Shown: positions 49,168 through 61,100 of the stretch, one piece after another
How positions within the stretch are numbered: the stretch's first letter is position 1
How the letters are laid out: the number at the start of each line of letters is the position of its first letter
NCBI RefSeq assembly: GCF_000283155.1
Contig: NW_004454170.1
Coordinates: 9,485,675-9,549,674, forward strand
Direction: 5' to 3'
DNA: 64,000 nt
Source: Ceratotherium simum simum
Taxonomy: Eukaryota > Chordata > Mammalia > Perissodactyla > Rhinocerotidae
Notes under the pieces: model-generated
What the model was told of the DNA's origin: nothing
The model's input: only the letters and a program-made list of their open reading frames with translations
Databases searched by the model: none
Position numbers and translations under genes: made by a program

Positions 49168-52100
49168 GTAAAGAACACATAACAACCAAGAGTGAACCGT
49201 AATGTAAAGTATGGACTTAAAGCCCCTGGTAGCCACCATTCTACTTTCTGTTTCTGTGAATCTACTTAAATATCACATATAAGTGAAATCATATAGTATT
49301 TGTCTTCTTGTGACTGGCTTATTTCACCTAGTATAAGCTCAGTTTTTGAAAGAATAAGCCAAGCTTAAAGCAATGGTAGATTAGATTGTTTTAAACCAGA
49401 CCTCCTGCTAAGCACAACTGGGAAAACTGAATACAACACTGAGAACATTGATTTGAAAGCACTGAAGAGCTACTCAGGCAACAAGGATTTGTGGAGCCGA
49501 AAGCATGGAAAGAAAGGAAATCCAAGGAGGTAAGATTGACATTTGGTGACATTTTCCCCCTTGAGATAATTGCTAATTTGAAAGCTGCTCCTGAGAGTCT
49601 GAGAAGCTGAGAAGAGCTTTCGGCAGTCTCATAAGACTAGGAGGAGGGTTGTGGAAAACACTTAGGCTTTTGGCTGTAACCTCAAAGGGCTATACCCTAG
49701 GAATCAGGAGAACCCAAAATATACTGGCCCTCACAAGGACTGAAGACTAGCTTTGAGTCAGTTCAATCCTTGATTGGATTAAAGATGGTCTGCCCTTAGC
49801 CTAACTGCCTGCCAAAAGCAAAGAAAGATAATTTAAGGCTCTGGATGATGTAATAACTATAATTTTTCATACACATTGTTCAAGACTAAATAAAAAACAA
49901 CCAAGCATACAAAAAAGACAAAATTCCTCAAACCAAGAGGGAAAAAAAGGTCAAACCATAATAGATCCAGGTAACAGAATATCAGATATGAATTTTAAAA
50001 GAACTATGATTAATATGTTAAAGAAATTAAATGACAAGACAGAGAATCCTGGCAGAGAAGTGGAAAATATAAAATAGCCAAATGAAAATTCTGGATCTGA
50101 AAAAACACAATAAATGAAATTAAGGACTTATTGAATGATTTGACAGCAGATTAGAGACAATGTAAGAGAGAATTACTGAAATGGAAGATAGGTCAAAAGA
50201 AAACATTTAGAGCTAAGTATGTAGAGATAAAAAGATGGAAAATGCAGCAGAGAATGTATGAGATATATGAGACACGGTTAAAAGAATTAACATAGGTGCC
50301 CTTGGAGTCCCAAATGAGAGAGAAAGGGACAGAAGCAATAGCTGAAGAGATAATGGCCAAATGTTCCCAAACTGATCAAAGTCATCAAGCCATAAATTCA
50401 AAAAGCACTATGAACCCCAAAAGGCATTTATACTGATAGTAGTGTAAATTGGAAACCACCATGGGCAACTGTTTGGCAGTATTTATGAAAGCTGAACCTA
50501 AGTATATCCTATGACACAACACTACCATCTGGAAGCAATGCACACCTATACTAAAAGATGTGTAGAAGAATGTTCATCATTGAATTATTCTTAATAGCCC
50601 CAACCTGGAAATAATCCAAATATTCTTCAACAATAAACTGGATAAACAGATTGTTATTACAGTCATCCAAATGAATATCACAGAGCAATGAAAATGAACT
50701 ATTGCAATATGCAATAAAAAACATGAATGAATCATAACAAACATAAAGCTGAACTAAACAAACTAGAATGAAAAGAATAATACTACACGATTCCTTAAAT
50801 GATGATGAAAATCAAGGCAAGACTAATATATAGATTTAGAAATCAAAATAGTGGATACTTCTGGGGAGATGGGTGAAGGTAGTGATTGGAAGGGAGCTTG
50901 AAGTAGGAAAAAATTTCTTAAACAAAACAGAAACCATGAAGGAAGATCAATAACTTAGACTCTATTAAAACTAAGAATTGCTGTTTACCAAAAGATAGAA
51001 AGTGGAAAAAAAGCCCCAAATCGTAAGATAATATTTGCAACTCATATAACCTACAAAAGATTAGTATCCAGAACATATAAAAAACTCTTACAAATAGTAA
51101 GAAAAAGACAAACAACCTAGCAGGAAAATGAGCAAAAAACTTCAATGGGTACTTCACAGAAAAAAACCAAAGCACAGCGGCCAAACATGAAACAAATGTT
51201 TAACTGTTTCAACAAAATGAAAAGGCAACCTATTTAATGTGAGAAAATATCTGCAAATCATATATTTGATGAGGGGTTAATATCCAAAATACATTAAAAC
51301 AACTCAATAGCAAAAAACCCAAACAATCCAGGGCCAGCCCGGTGGCATAGCAGTTAAGTTCGTGTGCTCTGCTTCGGCGGCCCAGGGTTTGCATGTTCAG
51401 ATCCCGGGTGCAGACCGACACACTGCTTGTCAAGCCATGCTGTGGTGGCGTCTCACATAAAGTAGAAGAAGATGGGCACAGATGTTAGCCCAGGGCCAAT
51501 CTTCCTCAGCAAAAAGAGGAAGATTGGCAATGGATGTTAGCTCACGGCTGATCTTCCTCACACACAGAAAAACCCCCCAAACAATCCAATTAAAAAATGG
51601 GCAGAGATCTGAATAGATATTTTTTCAAAGAAGACATACAGACGGGTACACGAAAAGATGCTCAACATCACTAATCTTCAGGGAAATGCAAATCAAAATC
51701 ACAATGAGATTTCACCTCACACTGTTAGAATGCCTATTACCAGAAAGACAAGAAATAAGTATTGGTGAGAATGTGGAGAAAAGGGAACCCTGTGCACTGC
51801 TGGTGGGGATGTAAATTGGTGCAGCCACTATGGAAAACAGTATGCAGTTTCCTCAAAAAATTAAAAATAGAATGACCATATGATCCAGCAATTCTACCTC
51901 TGGGTATTTATCCAAAGAAAACAAAAACACTAACTCAAGATGATATATGCACCCCCATGTTCACTGCAGCATTACTTATAATAGCCAAAATATGGAAACA
52001 ACCTACGGATAAAGAAAATGTGGTATAAATGGAATAGTAGTCAGCCATAAAAAAGAACAAAATCTTGCCATTTGTGACTACATGAATGGACCTTGAGGGC

Positions 52101-55100
52101 ATTACGCTAAGTGAAATAAGGCAGACAGAGACAGACAAATACCATAAGATCTCACTTATACGTAGAATGTAAAACAAAAACAAAAACCAAGCTCACAGAT
52201 ACAGAGAACAGATCGGTGGTTGCCAGAGGCGGGGGATGGTGAAATGGGTGGAGGGAGTCAAAAGGTACAAACCTCCAGTTATAAAATAAGTCAGTCATAA
52301 GGATGTAATGTACAGCCTGGTGACTAAAGTTAATAATACCATATTGCATATTTGAAAATTGCTAAGAGAATAGATCTTAAAAGTCCTCATTACACACCAA
52401 AATTTTTAACTATGTGTGATGATGGATGTTAACTAGACTTATTGTAGCGATCATTTTACAATATATACAAATATTGAATCATTACGTTGTACACCTGAAA
52501 CTACTACCATGTTATATGTCAATTATACCTCAATAAAATAAATTTTTTAAAAAAGTTTAATTGTACTAGTATTTTGGGAAATACCCATCAGCACCTCCAG
52601 AACATGCCAAGTGAAGGGAAAATGTAGAGCAACAGGAACTCTTATACACTGCTGGGAGGATTGTAAATTTGTAAAACCACTGTGGAAAACCCCCTGGTAT
52701 AGCTAGTCAATTGATGCACATAACCTATGCAATTCCACTCCTAGGTGGTATCTTAGAATGGCATCTCTTAATAGGGGCAGCAGTGTCTTTGGCATTTCCG
52801 GAGATTAATCATCTCTAGTCACTGACCACTAAAGTCAGCAGCAGTCCCCCGTCCCTTCATCACTGTGACAAACAGAAACATCCCCACACACTTCTAAATT
52901 GGAGCAGGCGGCAGATACACAGTTCTGACTGAGGTCTACTGCCCTAGAGAGGGGTTTTCAACCTCCATATTCTAGCGACATTTTGAACTGAATAATTCTT
53001 CGTAGAGGGGAATTGTCCTCTGCCTTGCTGGATGTTTAACGGCATCCTTGGCCTCTACCCACTAAATGCCAGTAACACCTTGGCAAGTTGTGATAACCAA
53101 AGATGTCTCCAGACATTGCCAAATGTCCCCTGGGGGGTAAAATCATCCCCAGTTGAGAATCACTGTCCTAGAGAAACTTTTACACAGGTGCATCAAAAGA
53201 TATGTACAAGAATGTTCACAGCAGTACTGTTTATGATAGCAAAAACCGGAAAAATTAAAATTTCCATCAACACTAGAATGGAAAAATAAGTTGATGTATA
53301 TTCATATGATACAAGAGTATACATCAGTGAAATTGACCTACAGCTTCATGCAACAAGATGGATGAATCTTAGGGACATAATTTAGATAATCAAGGCAAGT
53401 CAAAGAAAGATACATATGATTCCTTTTCATAAAAAATTCAAAAACAAGTGACACAAAACAGTACCTTGTTTAGAGTTACAAAAAAGCATGCTAAAATTAT
53501 TTAAAAAGGCAAGGGAACGGTACACACAAGATTCAGGATGGTGGCTACCTCTGTGGGGTAGGAAAGGGACAAACATGGAGGAGCATGCATGGATTTTAAA
53601 GGCAATGGTAATGTCTCATCTCCTAAACTGGGTGCTAAGTCTACCTGGATATTTGTTGTATTTTTTAATACACCATACATAATATATATGTAGATATTAT
53701 ATCTATTCAATATTTAATAAAAACAAAAATTAAAAATAAATTAAAAATCCACCATCGTAGGCAGAATGATAAGATGGTTCCTCTGATACACATCCCCTGG
53801 TATCCACACTTTGGGTAATCTCTTCCCTTTGAGTGTGGGCAGAACCTATAACTTGTTTCTAACTAATGGAATATGGCAAAGGTGATGGATTTTAGGTCCC
53901 TAATGAATTGATTTTATACTAATCAAAAAGGAGATTATTCTGAGTGGATCTCTCCTAACAAGGTGAGCCCATTAAAAGAGGGTCTTGAAGGTAAGAGATT
54001 CTCTTGCTGGCCTTGAAGCTTCTACAAGATCTACAGCTGTGAGGAAATGAATTCCGCCTACAACTACATGAGTTTAGAAGAGGACCCTGAGCCTCCTTGA
54101 GCCTCAGACAAGACTGGTCCTGGCTGACACCTTGATTGCAACTTTGTGACAATATGAGCAGAGAACCCAGCTAAGCCATGCCTGGACTTCTGGCTCATGG
54201 AAACTGAAATAATAAATGAATGTTGTTCTAAGCCAATAAATTTGCAGTAACTTGGTACACAGCGCAGAAAACTAATACAAACACTTTTTACAACTTTTAT
54301 TCCTAAGAAGCAAGATAACTCTATCATTAATCACCATGTTGGGAAATCAGACACCCAGTGTTGCCATAGGGTGCCCATTAGCACAGAAGTTTGAACTTCT
54401 CCTGCTTAGTTTGGTTGAAGCAGGTAAAAAGCATAATCCTCACAGCTGTACAATCTCAGGTTAGATCATTCATGTGTCAGGGAGTAAAAGGGCAGTCCAT
54501 ACTCATATCTTCTCATTTAAAAGAACAGAAAGCTACCGTTAAATCCACACTTGTCAATGAACGATTAAAAAAAAAAATCTTTAAAAAGCCCTGATAGTAC
54601 ATTAGAATCAGAAATGTGGGAAGTTCCAAACGACTGTAAGGATCATACTGCCTTCCCGTCTGTACTATTCTCAACTAGAGAATCATTTCCTGATTTTTTG
54701 TATTCTCAAAGCATTGCCTGGCACACAGCAAGTATTTACAGTCTGTTGAATAAGAGAACTCCATTTCGAAAAAAGATGATTTGAGGCCCAATAACCTGTC
54801 TTGGGTCACAATGTGTTAATGGCAGAGTGGAGACTAAAACAAGGGCCTTCTGTCTGTCAATCAAGTACTTTCTTCCTATGTCATAATTCAGTCTTTAATT
54901 ACTGCCAAGACTCATTAAATACACATACCACACAAATCATTACAAGACTATTAAATATTCAACAGGATTTTTCATAATATCAGTTCTATCTGCCTCACTG
55001 TTTTGTGAGCCTGTCTGTTTCACAGTTCTCACCATTTATTGTACTGAATGATTAACAATTTTCTGCTCCACATAAACTAGAAAATGAAGTAATTCTACTG

Positions 55101-58100
55101 ACCAGAACCAATAATTGTATCTTTTGATTTTCTGAGGCATTTATTAGCCTGATATAGGCAACAACAATCTTTTCCTAGAATAATCAAGAGGGAAGAATCA
55201 CAGTAGTCAATGCTACCCTTTAAAATGGAGAGGAGCGATTCCTATATTTCTGTTTTAAAACAGCAGTCCATCAATCCTAGCCAAAAGAAAAAAATCATAC
55301 TTCAAAAGATATGTACCCACAGTAGTCTGAATAGTCTGTCTCTTTTGTGACATCTGTTTATTCTCTGTTCTATTTTGAAGCATTTTTTTGGGGATGGCCC
55401 ACCATTAAAAATATTTTAGATTATGTGATAAATGTATGTAAATAGGTACCAAAAGTTTTATGGCCCCATCTAAAAATATACAATTTTAAAAGTTTTGTGT
55501 GACAATACTTAAAAAATGTTTAATGTTGATTATATAAAGTCTTTACTTGTAAGGGGAAAAAGTCCTTGGATTAATGCAGAAAATGCCAATTTTAGGGAAT
55601 AGGTTGTTACTTAGGAATATAATTAATTTCAAGGAAACATAAGAAATGTTAAAGGTCTGTCCTCTCTGCAACTCCTTTACTTTTTTGGCAGAAAAAAATG
55701 GAAACAGTTAGCTGGCTGACTGTTAATTTGGAATAGGAAGATATCACAGAGGGGTAAAAAGTGGGACAATAGCATCCTTGATAATTTCTTCTTTATCTAC
55801 AAAGCAAGAACTGTAGTTTCTTAGTGAGTAGCTGCCAGGTATGAGATTGGGGCGGGGTGGTGGTTTACATTTGATGGTGGTATTGGAGTCTTACTAATAG
55901 GAGTCTAGAAAGGTAGGATCCTATCTCCCCTTATCCTTTCTGTATGGATTCAGCAATCCTCTTCACACGTGTTACCTGGTACTTGATCAAAACAAAATGA
56001 TAAACTTTCATCGATCAATAAATGTTAAAAAGTGAGGAGGAGTGAAGGATTTACTTCTCTGTCCTATTTATTACTTTAATATTGCCATATATTTTTATCA
56101 GCAGATTTTTCAAGGTAGTTAAAATATGATAACTCAAAAAGACAAGGGAGACCATTCTCACACAAGTCATCATCACCAAAGGAGAATTCAGAGGACTTAC
56201 TGTTAAGGAAGCAATCCCTTTGTGGTAGAATTTTAAAGACTCAGCAATGCAAGAAAGTGCTGAACTATAATTCTCCTCCTGCAACCCAGTGAGACACTGT
56301 TCTGCATGTGAGAACTCCTTCAAACTATTCAGCCAGAAGTAGAAATGTTCTGAGGCAACCTGAGTCAGCAAACTCTGATAAAGCTCTCTGGCCATGTCAT
56401 GATTACCCTAAAAAAAAAAGAGGCACATGATGAAGTTCTTACACTTGAATTAGTTGACGTAGCAGCTAAAAGACAAACCCAAACCGTGGCTAAGTTTTAA
56501 CAATCATTCCTCACATTACATAATCCTTTGAGACTTCAGAGAAAATATGCGGAGCTGCTTCTATGTAACACAATGCCTGAAAATCTTTACTACAACAGTT
56601 CCAAAGACAAAATAAATGGAATTAACTATAACCCAAGTCGAGAATTTTAGTTCAAAACATAGGAAGTATAAATACTTATTATATGTCATTCTGTATGAGC
56701 TGTTTAGTGGGGTAGAGGAGCTGCAGCAAGTTCCATCAAGTGATTACTAGGAGGAGAACTGCACCTGCCTCTGGAAATGACTGGGGAGGGACAGTTGTTG
56801 GGGGGAATGTAATGCCATTTAATGCCTGCGGGCCAGGGATGCTCCATGGCCTGCAGTGCTTGGATGCTTGGACAGTTGGGTGTAATGAAGAACTGTCCTG
56901 TCAACAGTGCTCTTCCTCCCATTTGAGAAACACTGTAAAATGAAAACATGTGCTTCAGTCACCTAGAATAATGCTTCTGAAACTTTGCTCTCTGGACTTA
57001 TCCTCAAAGGATTTCCATACTATCCAAGTTCTATCGTCTCTTCTCAAACAAAATGAATAAAAACTGTTAGGCTTTCCATGTGGCTGAGAAGGGAACATTT
57101 CCCATTTACTGTGGTTATGAGAGCATAGGGCAAAATGAAAGTCGTGCTAACAACCTAGAGCCAGAAAGGGCTCATATTTTTGGAATTCCTGTGGAACTTC
57201 CCATAACAACATATATACCATGCTTATATGAGAAAAGTTAAAAATAAAAATAGGTCCTTTCCTTCATCATCTTTCAACCCCATAACTAAAAAGTACTTCC
57301 ATCTTTATTTTCAGTTTTGATGAGGAGTAACAATCATACAATCTAAGGTTTGTAATCTGCCATTTTCACCAACCCAGTTCACACCGAAGGATAATACATA
57401 CCATTCTGGATGCCTGTCTGGCAATTCGGTATACAGTCCACCCATTGGAGACACTTTCAAGTTGCTGCTTAATTACTGCCTTTACTTCAGCAGACAGTGC
57501 CTTCTGACTGGCCACAAAAATCACAGTGGCCAAACTCACCTAAGATTGAGCAAGAAGTAAGAAAATCAAGAAAACCATATAATTCTATCCAGTGTCATAG
57601 ATAACTTTACCCAAAAGGGAGAAAAACTAATAAGAGCCCATCAAAAAAGAACAAAGTTTGTTTTCTTTTCACATTTATTAATTTTTCACTTTGAAGTCAT
57701 TAATTTATTCCATTGCTGAGAGCATTGTTTATAATAGCAAATAATTAGAAACAATGTCCATAAATATGGATAAATAAATTATGATATAATCACACAATGA
57801 AATACTACACAGCAGTGAAATGGATAAAGTGGAGGTACACTTATCAATATAGATGATTCACAAAACATGCAAAATGCAAAAGATTACATGTAGTATGATA
57901 ACATTTATATAACTAAAAATATGCAAAATAATACTGCATATTACTTAGGATATATACTAAGGCAGTAAATGTATATAACAACATGCATAGGAATGATAAA
58001 CACCAAATTCAGGATAAGTAGTTATCTCTGGGAGAAGGAGTAAGATACTTTCAGGGAGGTACACGGGGAGATACAATGCAACGGTATTGGTAATATTTTT

Positions 58101-61100
58101 TTCCTAAGCTAGGCGATGGATGCCAAGAGTTTTCATTATATTATTCCTGACATTTTTTGAATATTATGTTTCATAATTTAAAATTGCCTTAAACTAGTAC
58201 AAACAAAAAAGGGATAAAGAATATTAGTTGAAAATGCTGATTCAATAAAAAATAAACTCGCCTAACTGCTTCTTAGTATTCCAAAGCCAATACATACAAA
58301 GACCTACACATATTGTGATAACTGAATGATGTCATTCCCATGACCACTGCCACCTGATCATCAGGGCAACCTTTCCTGATAGCAAATGAGATGGTGGCAA
58401 TGTTTTACATAATGCCCCTGGAGGATTAAATATAAAACAGGCTTGAGTAAGTAATTTCATTACGCTTTTTCCCAAGCCCTAAATTCAGATGATCACAAAC
58501 AACACAGAGTGGCCAATTTAAGACTTATATCTAATTTATGCCTATTTAGAATGTAGCCTATTCTCAGCCCTGGAGAACTTTCAACTAAACAGTATTATAT
58601 AACTTCCATGCCTTCTATTTCTTTCTAAACACGTTCATCTCCCAACCCTAGAACTATACCAAAACCTAAATTGGATCCTAAACAGCTAGAGGTCCTGGAT
58701 TGGAAAAGAAGAATTTGGGCTAATTTGTGGTCACTGTTATCATTAGGTCTTTCACTTATATTTTTGGAAGTACAAAACAGGGTTTAGTTCATTATTTATT
58801 TGCTTCGTATAAGAAAGAAAAAAAATTCATTTTCATTTTGTTCTTTGTACTAAAACAAAAACATCAGATTGAAGACTTTGGCTACACTAAGTTGACTTGA
58901 CAGGGCTTAGGAAGAAAGCAGTTTTAGATCTGAACTAAATAGGGCTTTCTAAATCAAAAGTGGAAATAGTAAAAAAGCTCATGGTTCCAATTCTATTTTG
59001 ACTTCGAAACGCTCTTGGTCTTAGATAATTATTTTAACTTGTTTGTTTTGCTTTTTAAGTAAAGTCAAACAGTAATGTTGACTCCTTAAAGTAATTCCAA
59101 CTAAACCAGATCCTATTCATCTACAGCAGATTCAAAAAGTGGCTCTTTACCAGAAGTTCTTGTTGCTTGTCTGTGGCTGATCGGCCGATCACCTTGTAGA
59201 GCTCCATGAGGTCACCAAGCATTCCATCACCCAGCACCGGCAGCTGCATGGCAATGGCAGCCAGGCAATGGCACATCAGGATCCGGGCAGCATCCTGAGC
59301 ACTGTGCAATTGAGTCAACAAGGTCTCAACCACTGACTGGCTAAGATGGGGCCTACCCTTGGCCAACTTCACCATACAATTCAGAGCAATCTGCACAATG
59401 AATAGAAAATGGACCAGTTACAATTTAAAGGTATTAAGTGAAGTTTCAAAGAAAAGAACTTTGTACAAGTTATTAGGAAAGATTTTCTGTAGGCATAACA
59501 TTTTTATTCATAAGAAACACATGACATATTGAATCCCATATTAGGATCTGCAAAGTGTACCATGTTCAAAACCAAAATAACGTCAGGAGTGTACATTAAC
59601 CACTCATTTCAATCTAAGACTATTAAAATAAAAGACCTGAGGTGAAAATCAAAAGGAATAATGCTGAAGAGGCAAAATATATGCCAACTGAGTGTCACCA
59701 TTACTGCACTTTCATTATTTTTCAAGAACTGCTTCTAAGGGGTAATTGTAAACTTACCTATGCCAGTATCTCCTAGGATGCTAATAAAAATAGATTCCTG
59801 CCCCTACCCATCCCAAACTTAATGGATTAACTTTTGTTTTTTTTTTTTTTTGGGTGTTTGGATTACTGAGAGTTTTCAGTTTAAAAAAGGTGCCCTAGGT
59901 GACTCTTAAGCACACTGAAGTGGGGAAGAGGCTTCTAATTTCCTCTCTTATTTCTCAACTCTAATCTAAAAACCAACTGGCTTTAGACTTTCTATTCAGG
60001 CCAGTTAATGGCATCACTAATATCCCAACCACCCAAAGTAGAACCCCAGAAGTCCTCTCACTTTTACATAGGCAACTGATAGCTAAATCTAGTCATTTCC
60101 ACTTTTGTCAAGTCTCTAACATCTGCCTCTTTAGCTCCTTCCCATTCTCGCTACCACAAGACAAACCTCTCCCTACTAATTCTTTATTTCTTTAAAGGTT
60201 TTTTTTTTTTTTGTGAGGAAGATCAGCCCTGAGCTAACATCCATGCCAATCCTCCTCTTTTTGCTGAGGAAGACCGGCCCTGAGCTAACATCTATTGCTA
60301 ATCCTCCTCCTCTTTTTTTTCCCCCTTTTTCTCCCAAAGTCCCAGTAGATAGTTGCATGTCACAGCTGCACATCCTTCTAGTTGCTGTATGTGGGACGCC
60401 GCCTCAGCATGGCTGGACAATCGGTGCGTCAGTGCGCGCCCGGGATCCGAACCCGGGCCGCCAGTAGTGCAGCGCAGCGCACGCACTTAACCACTAAGCC
60501 ATGGGGCCGGCCCCTCTCTCCCTAATTCTAATCGCTTGAGAAGATGGGCCCATTGACCCATCCTTCACCTTATAACCATGTGGTTTTCAAGTGTTACAAA
60601 GACATAATGATGTCTTTAGGGTCTGACAGACCCAGAGTTAAAGTCAGCTTGCCTATTATTAGCCAGGTCTCTGAACAAGTTATTTTCTCTCTCTGAGTCT
60701 TAATTTCCTCATGAGAATACGAGAAGGACAAATTTCACTAGATAACGTTATTGTAAAGATTTAAAGAAATGTATATACAAGCCTTCAACGAAGTTTGACA
60801 CATAATAGACACATTTAAATAACATTAATAATTACAACAAAGGTTAGAGAACACTCATTACTTCAAAATTTTAATATATCCTCACTACCTATAGAATCAA
60901 GCCAAGGCTCCTTAGCATGATATTTGATATCCTCCATGAATGGGCTGCAAACTACTTTTCCAATCTCATATGTCTTCCAGGCAAAATGGGCTACTCATCA
61001 TTCTTCCAACATAACAGGTACATTTCTGCTTTCACGTCTTTTGTAACAGTGGTCCCTCAGGTTCAAATGATCTTTCCTCAATACAGTCACGCGTTGCTTA

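Larger units (their letters stand above)
46624..56200 (-). other. INTS7: INTS7 intron between exons d and e (9.6 kb, largest)
   Basis: GT-AG intron dominated by transposons: an ERE at 47158-47403, an (A)n(TA)n tract at 49116-49164, a stack of L1 pieces from 49165 to 53752 with an inserted ERE and two MER20 copies, and an MLT1 LTR at 53755-54279. The intervals 47419-49110 and 54280-56200 hold no element I can name with confidence. Confidence 0.8.

Noticed and set aside
51601..52150. L1 ORF2 remnant as a coding gene
   Set aside because: Many stops and frameshifts; dead retrotransposon.
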